Below are positions 23,143-34,728 of a stretch of 64,000 nt of DNA, in pieces (positions within the stretch are counted from its first letter, which is position 1; every line of letters starts with the position of its first letter). The stretch lies in contig CBFFRP010000408.1 of assembly GCA_965644295.1 (NCBI GenBank), forward strand, positions 62,001-126,000, given 5' to 3'. The notes under the pieces were generated by a model that saw nothing but the letters and a program-made list of their open reading frames with translations, did not search any database and was not told the DNA's origin. Source of the DNA: Paraphysomonas bandaiensis (taxonomy: Eukaryota > Chrysophyceae). The position numbers and the translations under genes were made by a program.

Positions 23143-23916
23143 ATGGGGCTTCTGACCATATTGAAGAAAGTAAAGCAAAAGGAACAAGAGCTAAGGATAT
23201 TAATATTAGGGCTTGACAATGCGGGTAAAACAACTATACTTAAGAAGTTTAATGGTGAAGATGTCCATCAGGTCTCACGATTAAATATATTATTTAAAAT
23301 TTTTAATGAATTTGAATGGCGACAGATAAGTCCGACTGTTGGTTTCAATATCAAGAGCTTAGAGTACCGCGGCTATACTTTGAACCTCTGGTATCTGTTT
23401 TTTGCATCATATTGTAATGCTCTTCACCGGTTTTGTCATAGGGATGTCGGTGGACAGAAAACAATACGCGCGTACTGGCGAAATTATTTTGAGCAAACGG
23501 ATGGTATTATATGGGTAGTCGACTCCGCTGATAGGTGGCGACTGGAAGAATGCAGAAATCAGCTGCGCGAACTGCTGTCACAAGAGGTGGGATATGTATC
23601 ACAGTTGCTGCTCATTTCTATTCGACATTTTTATGGTCTGTGTCTAGAAATTAGCTGGAGCAAGTCTGTTGATATTTGCCAACAAGCAGGACTTGGCAGG
23701 GGCACTCAGTGTCAATGAGATATCCGAAGTGTTGCATCTAGCAGGTTCATACATCAATGTTATATGGTTTATATGATTACGCCGTTTGTAGACGATGATA
23801 TAAAAGGGCGACATTGGACGATATTTGGATGCTCGGCTATGACTGGAGAGGGACTGGAGACTGGTGTTGACTGGGTTGTAAACGACATTGCCTCCCGCAT
23901 ATTTGTCATGTCATAG
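23143..23916 (+). CDS. ARL2: ARL2-type small GTPase
   Basis: Exons 23143..23271, 23326..23390, 23442..23586, 23648..23744 and 23792..23916 give 186 residues, the usual ARL2 length; introns are 54, 51, 61 and 47 nt. The protein begins [18 protein letters not shown] and has the P-loop GLDNAGKTT, switch 1 [16 protein letters not shown], switch 2 DVGGQK followed by [17 protein letters not shown], and the CSAMTGEGL guanine motif. It ends SRIFVMS, close to the ARL2 tail. ARL2 acts with tubulin cofactors in tubulin folding and in releasing lipidated cargo. All nucleotide-binding residues are intact. Identification as ARL2 rather than ARL3 rests on the N-terminus and the WRNYFE block. Confidence 0.95.
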
Positions 23917-24180
23917 CAAGCAGTTATATATTGCTACAGTTCTAAATGCCAGGAGTGTATTGAAATTAGACAACTCATGGGGCCCTTTTTACATCAGTGT
24001 AGAATAGTGTTTTTTGTGGGTCATCCTACGTATACCAGATTATTGCGCAACTTATAGTGCACCTTGCATTTGTATGAGAATAAATGTACATGTTGATTAT
24101 TGTAGCCCATGTTGACTAAGTCGTCAACTGACAAGATCTTAGTAATTAATTTAGATAGGAATACTTATTGTGTGAACTAA

Positions 24181-24375
24181 AATACACTAGCTGCCAATAT
24201 AGCTACCTCAACTGTCATTTCATTTCAGAGGCGACGATTCATGTGTAAAAACATAATTAGCTCTTAAATGTTGAGGAGTCAAGCTTGTGCGCAAGCCCGT
24301 CATCATAACAATCGTAGCACTACTGAACAACCTTTCAACGTTTTTGGTTGTGGCATGCAAGTATTTCATGCTGCG
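24181..24375 (+). repeat. R2 dispersed repeat copy (most complete)
   Basis: It contains both parts seen separately elsewhere: TAGCTGCCAATATAGCTACC...AGAGGCGACG (as at 14822-14925) and CGTCATCATAACAATC...GGTTGTGGCATGCAAGTA (as at 16088-16225). Confidence 0.55.
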
Positions 24376-25144
24376 GTAACGAGTTTTGTGGTTAAGTCTT
24401 GCTCGCTTCCGCTACCTGCTACCATCTATCAAACGTTGCTCTGCGGCGCTGCGTCGTCATTCGGAACTAGACTCGCACCGTCATAATCTTTTTCTTCCTC
24501 GTCCGAGTTACGGCAGCGTTATAAATAATAGCAGCACTGTCGCCCAGATGACGCTCAACAATCAGTGCAGTAATAGGTAGTACTGCGGTACACGAGAGGG
24601 TGCATCGTCACGCATATCTTACATTTAGTAGTGTACAGATTTATTACATAACGTACTGTGTGTCCTCTGTCAGCTATTCAATGAGTTTAAGAACTTACCT
24701 TTACCTCAGTTCTTTTCACACATTGAAAAGTAAATTAGTTCACTCTTTCCTTGTGGTACGCTTGGTGTAGGCAGTTGGCAGACTTACTGTAGGTGGACAG
24801 CGTACTCTCGGTTAGGGAACACTATGAATGCTATCGTAATATATTATAAGTTGAAAACACGCCGAGGCAAGAAATTCTATGCTGTTAGACTTTTGCGATT
24901 ACATACAGCAGAGAAAAATCTTGTTCTTACCCGATCCCCTCATGACGGCGAGGAGGAAATTTTGACTACGCGTCATTGTTTCTCAAGTTTAAATCCCTCT
25001 TCATTGTACAACGTTCTACCATTTTTATCAAATGCAAGCTTGAATAATCCGTTGGTATACACATTCATATCGGCTTCGACATTGCGATCCAGATATAAAC
25101 GAGGACTAAGTGTAGTGTCAAGCCAATAATCCGTGCCAATGTTT

Positions 25145-25253
25145 CTAGTTTAGAGAATTCCGTGTTGGTGTCACATACACCCTTGAAGTAGGCTAGTTTA
25201 AAGAATTCCGTGTTGGTATCATACCTGCACTGACATACACCCTTGAAGTAGGC
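25145..25253 (+). repeat. Imperfect two-copy direct repeat
   Basis: Both units run from TAGTTTA(G/A)AGAATTCCGTGT to ACATACACCCTTGAAGTAGGC. The second is longer by about a dozen bases (ATACCTGCACTG). Confidence 0.75.
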
Positions 25254-26738
25254 CCATGTGGTGACTCTTTTAATGATGCTGAACATAACCTTTTTGGTTC
25301 AGCGTAGCACATGTAATAACACGTATATCACGGTTTCTACCTGCTCATAAGCTTTTCCCGTTTTATAGACAAAACGTAGGAGCTACTCATCACCAGCAAG
25401 TGCAATTTATCCAAAGTCAAGTATCATGTGTACTATATTATTGAGAGATAACACTACGCAGTCTTCTTAGTTGTCAACAATGTCTTTATAATCTATAATT
25501 AGGGCAATGTTCGTGAGAAGTACAAGTGTGACAAACTTGGGTAATACGCTCAGGAGCGTTGAACTTCGCAGCTTATATATTGGAAAATGACTGGGAATGT
25601 CTGGAGCATATATAAATATATCAAAACGATAAGAATGGTCTTAACCACACTCATCATCACAGCAAAATAACGAACAACTGATACGAACGATGAAAAACAT
25701 AACATTTAATTTAGTAGATTTATACGTTTGACAGTACAGCATTAGATAACACTCGCAGTGACCCTTTCACCGGGCAATATAATGTACAGGTAACGCCATC
25801 TTACTTGTCTCATTCCTATACTTGACGATGTCTCCAAAACAGAGAAGGGCTGAGGTTGTTGAGACAAAAATATTTTAATTTACCTCGTTGAACACGGGCA
25901 ACCCATAGCCAAAGCTAAGTACTTTGATGCTGATGGGGCAACATGACCATGTGGTTTCGAGATACTAAATCTCAGGATAAGATATAGATGTTGAGAAACC
26001 CGATATCAATAATGCCAACCACCGAACGTGAGGTGGGTGGAACAATATTTATCACGCAGTTCTGTTATAACATCGAGATCTGATAGAATCGACGCACGTC
26101 TGCTAAACTGTAGGGTACTTCATCTATGGTAACTAAAAAATTTCACACTTTTCCGTATGTTATTAGTTAGTCACATTATCTCGTCAGGAACTTGATATTA
26201 TCAAGTAGAACATCAATATACCAGAAGAGCATCTCCCTATTTTTCTACCATTCTGTTGTATAGCTAATCTTCTGTTCTTCTATGGATGAGATATCTGATG
26301 TCTAGAGATGTGCAGTGTGGCTGCAGTGCCCTCATGTCCACAATACCATCACATCACTGCTCGTCATGATAAGAGCTAGCTGACTATTCCTTGTGTCCGT
26401 TACAATATGTATCAAAATAGTGAACACGGAATACGGGAATACATACCCTTCTACAACACTTCAACATCTGCTACTACGACGATGTGCTGCCAACAATAGA
26501 CACAGGCGAACATCACACAGCAACACTGTATGGGAAGGATGGTACTGTACACCGACCAGGTGCGTGTAGGTATACAGTACGGCCGTACCTTTACTACGGT
26601 TTTTAATGTGATGTGAGGCGTATCTTACTGCCAATACGAACACAAACAATCACCATATTAATGAACTGCTTTTGACTCCATGCAGCATATATCCACTACT
26701 CTCAGGCTTATGTGAGAGATACAATTATCGATAGGAGT

Positions 26739-28457
26739 ATGGGTATAAGTTGCTCAGTGGTTAGGTCGCGCAATATTGATTTGTCGAAGTTCACTTTCTC
26801 TCATACGATAGGTGAGCATGTGAATATAATGCCTACTGTACACACTCTTAAGATATATGTGAATATCTTGTGCGGTTATCTGTGTATTTATGATTGCTTG
26901 AGTTTCAGACGATATTAAACGTGTGTATATATATAAGTACAGGGGTTTGTATATATCCGTACATATGAATCTAAGCATATGTAGAGTACTATATATAGTT
27001 ATTAGTATCGTGGTATAGTAATTACTCTCATGTGGTATTATTGTATGATTAGTCTCTTATATTCTATCGTGATCGATGTGTCTGTATAGGTGAGGGTGGC
27101 AGTGCTAATGTCCACTGCGTGAAGTACATCCCCGATGAAAGTCTGCTGGTCCTTAAGGAGGTGAGCATTAAAGGGTCTCTGCAGAGGTCTGCAGATGCTC
27201 TTGATGGAGTGTGCGGAGAGCTCTCTCTTCTCAAGGCTGTTGGCTTCCACCCCTTCATTGTCGAGCTGCAATTCGCATTTCACGACAGCGTGTCGTGTTA
27301 TCTTGGGCTCGAGTACCTCAAAGGTGGAGACCTGCGCCACCATATGCTCAACTCTGTCCCTTTCACTGAGAGGAGAGTTGCATTCCTTGTGGCGTGTATT
27401 GGATCTGCACTGCACCATATGCACTGCCATAAGTTCATACACAGTACGTACTCGTCATTGTTAGTGAATAGTCCTAGTTAATTGCGTGTTTGACGTAGGG
27501 GACGTTAAACCCGAGAATATTATTCTAGATAGCCGTGGGTACCCTCGTCTGATAGACTTTGACATTGCATATTATACTGGTAACGAGCAGAACGGAGGAG
27601 CAGTGTGTTGCAAGCGAAGTGGGACGAAGCCGTATATGTCACCCGAATCCCTTGCTTCCTCTAGACGCCACTCGTACCCAACTGATATGTGGAGCCTTGG
27701 GGTTGTCGCTTTTGAGCTGCTTTTCAAACGCAAACCTTTTGAAAAACATGTACCACTCAAGTATATTGAGTATATCGAGGCAACCTATAGTGACTCGTGG
27801 TGGGAGCGTGCTGCCAAGGAAGTCCGGCGCCACAGGGGATCGGAAGCCAGTATATCTCCTGTCTCAGTATCTCGCTCCGCCAGCTGCTCTCCTCCTATTT
27901 CGAGACGAAAAAGTATACCCTTGACACCCAAGATAAGTAGCGGACTTCCTCCACCTTCTCACCTGATACCACCTTTGCCGCGCAATACAAGCACTGGAGA
28001 ATGCCTCACTCCAGAGGCTGCGGATATGATAAAGGGGTTGCTGGATGTACGCATTCCTGTTCGACTCGGTGCAGGAGATACGTATGAAGCCTTCCGGAAT
28101 CACCCGTGGCTGCGCAAGAATGATTGTAGGGTAGACTCATCGCTGCTATTCAAGCGAGGGAAAGCGCCGTACGTTCCACCCACTGAGGGAATATATTCTG
28201 CTTCGGGCAAGCAGGGAAAACGTGGGCACTACTCTCTCACGTCATCTTCTCGAAATGCGAAGGAGCGTTTCGAGACTGCCTGTAAGATCGCTTCCTCTCC
28301 TGCAAGGCGGAGAAGGCAACATAGCGGTGGATTTACGAAAGAGGTAGAGGCTAAGTTGCAGAGATACTACTTCCAACCTATAAACCGAATAGCTCGGCGG
28401 CCCTCAGACCTTTCCTTAGCTGATAGAACCTCTCATGTCCTCACTGAGGATACGTGA
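26739..28457 (+). CDS. YANK/STK32-like protein kinase
   Basis: Exons 26739..26811, 27090..27443 and 27499..28457 give 461 residues. The chosen start gives MGISCS, a myristoylation-type N-terminus like that of STK32 kinases. Glycine loop GEGGSANV (25-32), lysine in LLVLKEV (K47), helix-C Glu in GELSLLKAVGFHPFIV, YLKGGDLRHHM, HRDVKPEN (142-149), DFD (162-164) where most kinases have DFG and STK32 has DFN, SGTKPYMSPE, and DMWSLGVVAFELL. A Ser/Pro-rich insert splits the C-lobe before ECLTPEAADMIKGLLDVRIPVRLG. It is predicted to be an active membrane-linked Ser/Thr kinase of the AGC-related YANK family. The first intron (278 nt) is far longer than the others. Confidence 0.9.
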
Positions 28458-29080
28458 TCCGAAATCTATGGGCGGTATTATTCTATTGGGCCTTTCCATC
28501 TGTGATTACTTCGTGTGTTTGTGTAACTTCTTTGTAAGAGGCGTTTTCATTGCATCGCTATTATGCATTAGTTTTGTTAGTGGGGAATGTTTACGTTGTT
28601 CCAAACGTTGTCCTTGCAGAGATGGTCGACAGTTCCTACTCCCTCCTGTGAAAGCGCCTCAGCGTATGTTACCTAATAGATAGAGTCTGAAAACGATTAC
28701 AGTGTGCAGGCTTCCTCTTGTCGCGTGATGAGTTATACTCTTTGTTGTTATCATGATAATACTTGTGTATGTAGTATGTAGCATAGTTTCCAGTAGCGGT
28801 CCGATATTGTTGAAGTTGTTTTTATTCTATTACCATGACATCATGGGCAGAATATTGAAGAGTAAAGAACAAGCTTGCCTTATTCATTGTCAGTGACGCC
28901 CTTTTATGAATGATGCTAATGTTGTTGCTACAACAATTATGAAATATTCATCACAGTGTATAAATATTTTCAGTCATTTAAGCCCATTTATGAGGACAAT
29001 AAAAAAGAAGGTAGATAAAAGTAGAAAATCCATATATATCTTCATATGCCTAATGATAAAACATAGGTACGAATAGTAGT

Positions 29081-31500
29081 GAATGTCTGATTAGTAGCAA
29101 TATGCGTGTAAGAGAAGAATTAATGTAGCAAAACAATTTAACTGACTAGTGCTTAACTCTGATATATCGTACTATTTAGCGCTACGAACGCTGCTTGTGA
29201 GTCACCGCAAGCACCAACAAAGTGCAACCGATATCGGATTTCGTATCAAACTGTGAACTACATGAGAAGTATTAACTTAACAACTGTAAGGTAAACGTAC
29301 ACTCAATGCAGAGAACTCAATATACTCACAATCTCGTATTATTCTCCAATTTCATGTTGTCTCTACTACCACTCGTTTTTCGTGTGATCCTACTTCGTCA
29401 CTACAACTTGCATCATCACTACATTATTCTGTTCTACTACTATATATATACCTATCGTTGTTCATTCTCACCGTACGATTTATAAGAGTACAACTGTATA
29501 TTATTACTGTAATATAAATACCTTACAACTACAGCTTTCAATTGCTCTCATATATAGCAGAACTCAACAATTCGCTCTCTGTCCTTAAGCTGAACAGCCA
29601 GGATGGTTGACATCAGCAGACAGCCCAATACTCCGGATTCCTTTGCGGTGGCCCATTCCCGGATGCCAAAGACCCAAAGACTTATATTAGTGCCCCCTTT
29701 GTACCACACAAGCATTTGGCTATATGAATGGGCAGAACAATATCTGCTGACGATGTAAGCTGCTCACGTTAGTTTCACGGAGAAATATCTCCGGTACTTA
29801 ACCCCCAGAATACCACGAAAAGGTGCGAGTCCGACTGCATTGAGGGATCATTGTAAATTATTGCTACATCAATAGACTTTAATCTTTAATACACAGCCAA
29901 AATCAACAATTTACAATCTACACAACAGTCAAAATCTAATACAGTCATACTAATTGATTATATCCCCATTTTGGTTTACAGAAGATGTGACATGAATTAG
30001 GTTCAATAGACATTCAAATTTAATATCCGGTGTAAATAGACTCTATCTTCAATCTTTATCATGATAATATATATTTTGACTGTCAATGTGATATGTTGTT
30101 ATCATAATACATATTTTAGGTAAAATACAATGATGAGTGAGCTTTCAAAATTAAATCAAGTTATATATTCCATCCTCTTTCGTCTGGTGTGGAAGATTAT
30201 AATGATGTATGTCAGTTAAAGTGATCTGTTTTTATATATATAACGACATCGCAATAGTACTACAAGTACTTTACTGGAGAGTTCTAATTCCACATCTGAT
30301 GCTGAAGAAGGTGGTTTGGAGCAGTCATCCAGCCCTTTCAGGATTAGGGTCGAGTCGTTCTTTTTTCAGGATTGTATGTTTCATATCATACACACAGAAT
30401 TCGAGTAGTGGTTTAATGTGATATACAAAAATGTGATGATGGTTCCAACAACGACAACAAGAAGAATCCTCGTGCGACTACATTTTCTCACTTTTATCAT
30501 CTCACTTAAGAACGACCTCTTACAATGCCTCCAGAATCCTTCTGTAGTAGGGGTACATTTTTGTTATAGCTATTATTGAAATTTGGGTGTTGGATTACGT
30601 ATGTTTCTCTAAGATAGTACTGTAGAATACGTTAAATGCAATGTGAAAAAATTATACGTGTAGTCAAAGATACTATATAGCTATAACTGTGAAACTGAAG
30701 TATTGTATCATGACAACACACAATTGTGTACACAATATAATAAAAGAGTCTATCTAGTTTGATTACAGTAAACTTCTCTTAGCGATCTTAATTGTGTGAA
30801 AATGACTAATACTCAATATTGGGGATTTATTGTTTTAAGTTAATCTAGTATATAATTGCCATTCCCTATAAGATTGTGTATAGTATATATACACTACTAA
30901 TTTGAAACAACAATTCTTTTATGTTTTTATTTGTTTTCTTAATGTTAATCAGGGAGCACTTGATTAAATTTCTCTAACGGCAAGCAACAAGCTACGAGAC
31001 CTACTATACATTCTTGAGCCCTCAACAAAGTCGGACTCGCACCTTTTCGTGGTATTCTGGGGGTTAAGTACCGGAGATATTTCTCCGTGAAACTAACGTG
31101 AGCAGCTTACATTGTCAGCAGATACTGTTCTGCCCACTCATAGCCGAATGCTTGTGTGATACACGGGACACCAATAAGTGTCACTTGTGTAGACGTCTTT
31201 GGGCCCTGACGAATAAACAGGCATCCGGAAATGGGCCCACCTCAAGAGCATCCGGGACAGGGCCCACCTCAAGGGTAACTGGGGTATTGGGCTGCCTGCT
31301 GAAGTCAAGCATCCGGGATGTTCACCTTAAGAACTCAGAGCGAAAGTGGTCGCACCTTGGTGCTTGCGTAGCGTTAAATAGTAGGATAAAAGAGTGTGTA
31401 CTGATTAGTTACAGGTAGAGGTCTAACTAGTTTGTCTAGCATTTATCTAGCTACTAAGTTGGTGCAGGCTTTTAACGCCTATTGCTAATAATAAGACTTT
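29081..31500. mobile_element. R1 composite with long inverted arms
   Basis: The left arm holds an R1 end (29081-29230, GAATGTCTGATTAGTAGC onward) and an R1 core in minus orientation (29573-29840). The right arm holds the core in plus orientation and an end (31027-31500, finishing TTGCTAATAATAAGACTTTCAA). The loop of about 1.2 kb contains an R4 copy at 30172-30485. It could be one foldback element or two facing R1 copies. Confidence 0.55.
30172..30485 (+). repeat. R4 dispersed repeat copy
   Basis: This is the reverse orientation of 6383-6650: TCCATCCTCTTTCGTCTG, TGGAAGATTATAATGATG, ACATCTGATGCTGAAG and AATCCTCGTGCGACTAC have counterparts there. Confidence 0.5.
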
Positions 31501-32185
31501 CAATATAAATTCTAGATATTTTAGATTTTCGACAATTGCGAGCTCTAAAGAATGCTAGTTTTACAGTAATCAAACAAGATACCAGCAGGAGGGACTCCAC
31601 ATTTGTTAAGATTGACCGCTATTTGCTTCTATCTGGAAACTTGTTGCTATAGTATCATGCGGATTGGTTCTGCCGTGTTAAGTCTAGTTCCAAGTGAAAT
31701 GGAGCAATAACTGGATGACTTGAAAATTCTATGTGTGTGTGCATAGGAAGGTGAACACACATTATTCATAACGCTGTTTCGAAAAGGCAGTCGTGTGATT
31801 CAAGGTGGCAACAAAGCCTCACTCGCCCGGACGATAAAAGGATCGAATTTATATATCATTGCCTTTGGGATGACGAACTAATGTATAGCTACTCGAGAAC
31901 GTAGTATCAATTAAATTACAATTAATTGGGACTGCAAGTAATAATTACAATTATAGTTGACTACATCCTGCGTCAATTAATTGTTACGCAACTGGTTGCT
32001 ACATACTGAAGGCAACCGAGCTAATTTCTCATAGCATAATTACTGTACTTCGAAAGGCGAAGGGTGTTCAACCAACGAAAAGATTATTAGTGTCCAATGC
32101 TAAATACTCAATAGCACAGGCAGATTGTACAGGACCTGCTAAAAGAAATGCAGTGATTCACGGAATCTGCTATCACAAGAATTGA

Positions 32186-34087
32186 CTATGAATTGGAAGA
32201 GGCAGATAAAGCTTCTGACTTCAATCGACTTCCTTCCTTGATACGAGCGTGTCTTCCTACGTAACACTCATTCAAGTTGCAGTTGCTCTCTATCACTGTT
32301 CCTTCACTGATGACACAATTCTGAATTGTGCAGCTGAAACGATACCACAAAAATATAAGACAAGTACACAAGTTGATAGGTTCTCTGACCTGTCCCCAAT
32401 CTCAACGTTGCTCATGACGACACAGTTATTGATCTTGGACTTAGTTCCGATGATACACCCTTTGCCTACGGAGCACTGCTTGATAGTGACCTTCTCGCCC
32501 AGAGTGCAATCATCGCCCATTACGCTTTGCTCTTTCTTTAGAAAACGATCGGTGGGCCTCAAAGACACACAGCTAAGAGGTTGGGAAGATGATGTGGAAA
32601 CTACGCGAGAGGGAAATTCTCTGCGACGGTCACAGTGAGAACAGAACACGTGGAAATCACATTATAGCAAACAAAAAATCGTACCGATTCATGGCCATAT
32701 AAGTCTGAATGGTGGTAATGTTCTGGCACAATGGTCGGGACACAGTGACAGGAGCATTTACAGATGGTCCTTCCACAACAACCGCATAACACCGCAGAAA
32801 ATCTCCGTCGGATACCTGTGCGACATCATCTCCCTTTACGGCATAGTCAGACAGCTCCCCAGCCGAATTACGGGCGGAAGATATGGTAGGGATATGATCG
32901 GTTGGTACCGTGGACCGCATAGACACAAGCCACTGTTCCATCTCCTAAACAGATAACACGAACTCGTCAGATAACACGCAGCGCGAGCTTAGGCACCAAA
33001 CAGGCACTCTTACATGTAGTGGACGCTTCCTATGTCGCAACCCTATGTCCATCATATAATCGAAAAGCCAAGTGACCTTTAGTACTATGCTTACCTGGAA
33101 GTGAGTCGAACAAAGTCGAGGCCGGTTGGCCCTGCCTGGCCACTAGATAAGGAATAAGGTCGGATCGAAAAGTTGATAGTTTTTTGTTAGCAACCAATAG
33201 CTCCACCACCCTAAATCATTACGAAGCCATCAATCTCCTATATTGTTTTACACGCATCCACACTTAGGACCTACCAATGGGACATGACGTAGATCCCCAC
33301 GTCATTCAGGTCAGCCCGCAAAGACACCCCCCCAGTACTGGCATATCGTGTGAGCATACGCTTTGACAGCGGCATGTATCCTTCTTCAAGCTCCAATGCA
33401 GGAGTCTTTACTACCACTCTGCCATCGTCGCACATTACGATATACTCCTGGTCTTCTTGTTCAACCTTTAGACTTTGCGGACCACTCTTCTTGTCGTGCT
33501 CCTCTATCGGCACAGTGGCCAACAGCATGGTTACATCAGCGGACTTAAGGCGATGCATTGACGTCAACTCTCCCAAATTAATTTCCGAAATGGTATCAGA
33601 GTTGAAAACAATAAAATCTCCTCGAATTTTGTCAGCCACAGCTCGTATGGCATCAGCAGAGCCAAGCATCTCCGCGACCGCCACGATTTCCACTTGCAGC
33701 TCATCGGAGAATTCGGATATGAATTGGGACAGAGGCTGATGGAAATACTCTGGCGTGACTATAAATATATCTATAGCCACGTCTCCAATTAGGGCATATA
33801 AATATACACATAAATAAACTGTACATGTATGTATAGACAGATACACAATATATATTCAGTTCGATGGGTGTCATATGTAAAATTCCATCCACCGCCATCA
33901 GCATGACATCACCTGTAGCTCCACTCATCTTGAGGGTATTCAGCTGCAGAGAGAGCAGCGGCGTGTTGCCCACAGGCAGCAGACACACGGGCCCCTCTTC
34001 TGTCAGGGGGAACAGCCGGCCATCATCGTAGTTTACGGAGATAATGGCTTGGTAGGTGGGGGGATGCTTGTCGACAAAAGAGTCCAT
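32186..34087 (-). CDS. EIF2B3: Translation initiation factor eIF2B subunit gamma
   Basis: Exons complement(32186..32333, 32390..32620, 32685..32944, 33014..33042, 33095..33210, 33275..33782, 33913..34087) give 488 residues (human protein about 450). The N-terminal nucleotidyltransferase-like domain reads YQAIISVNYDD...LLPVGNTPLLSLQLNTL, then GDFIVFNSDTISEINLGEL and FRSDLIPYLVARQ. GDFLRCYAVVVEG...TYMAMNR matches the linker of eIF2B gamma. The C-terminal left-handed beta-helix has hexapeptide turns (MGDDCTLGEKVTIKQCSVGKG and NCVISEGTVIESNCNLNEC). eIF2B exchanges GDP for GTP on eIF2; gamma forms the catalytic arm with epsilon. A 29-nt microexon (33014-33042) is needed to keep the phase. The first intron (130 nt) is less certain. 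Confidence 0.9.
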
Positions 34088-34728
34088 GGTATGTATCCTA
34101 CGCTATTCTATTCTATTCTACGCTATGCTAATAGTGTAGTGAAGCACTTACAGAACCTCCATATTTCTCTTACAGCAATTCACACAGTGCGACAAATGTG
34201 TGAAGACTTGTTTTTTGCAATATCTCCTCCAACAGATTTAACCACAGCTTCCGGCTCCATATACAAAATAGCGGGATTTTAGAAGAAAAACTGTATTTTA
34301 GGGTGAGGTGGAAGTTCACAGTGTCGTTTGATCTGTAGTATCCGCCGTATTCTCCTGCCACATACCACTGAATCTGAATGAATAAATTGTCCTATCAAAA
34401 TATATTAGATTGATGCCATTGGATTATATCTGGCACCCTCAAGCACCTACGACCTTTCAAGGTGTGAGGTGATGATGATCCATACTCTCCTCATTTTTTT
34501 TGAAGTGGACAAAAGCAATGCCCAATTTGTACATCTCTACGCACAAAGGTATAGGCATGGTATACCGTATAACTATAGAACTATACAACCGTGTATGCTG
34601 GCTATGCATGATGATTTCATCACTAAATGAATGCAACTACAGCGTGTCTTATACACCGTTCAAGTCATATATGAACGATCATCCTTTCCCTAGATAGATA
34701 TCCTAAACTTGCCACTCAGATAGATAGC
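34088..34728. promoter_or_regulatory. Shared upstream region of eIF2B gamma and antiporter genes
   Basis: The 641 bp between divergent start codons include a short TCTAT-type repeat near 34105-34130. No gene or defined promoter motif is recognised. Confidence 0.4.

Larger units (their letters stand above)
23917..26738. other. Gene-poor stretch with an R2 repeat
   Basis: No gene is supported. An R2 copy lies at 24181-24375 and a two-copy direct repeat at 25145-25253. Open frames at 24268-24486, 24824-25129 and 26461-26649 show no family features. The rest is unremarkable AT-rich sequence. Confidence 0.55.
28458..32185. other. Repeat-rich gene-poor stretch
   Basis: No gene is supported. It is dominated by a large inverted arrangement of R1 sequences (29081-31500) with an R4 copy in the loop. 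The open frame at 31098-31418 lies wholly within the R1 core. The stretches 28458-29080 and 31501-32185 show nothing recognisable. Confidence 0.6.

Noticed and set aside
31098-31418. Open frame of 106 codons
   Set aside because: It lies entirely inside the R1 core, and its frame is not kept in the other R1 copies.
33783-33912. Extra coding exon in eIF2B gamma (GDVMLMAVDGILHMTPIE)
   Set aside because: It is open in frame, but keeping it inserts unrelated residues between LKMSGAT and DVAIDIFIVTPEYF, which join well by family pattern when the segment is spliced out.
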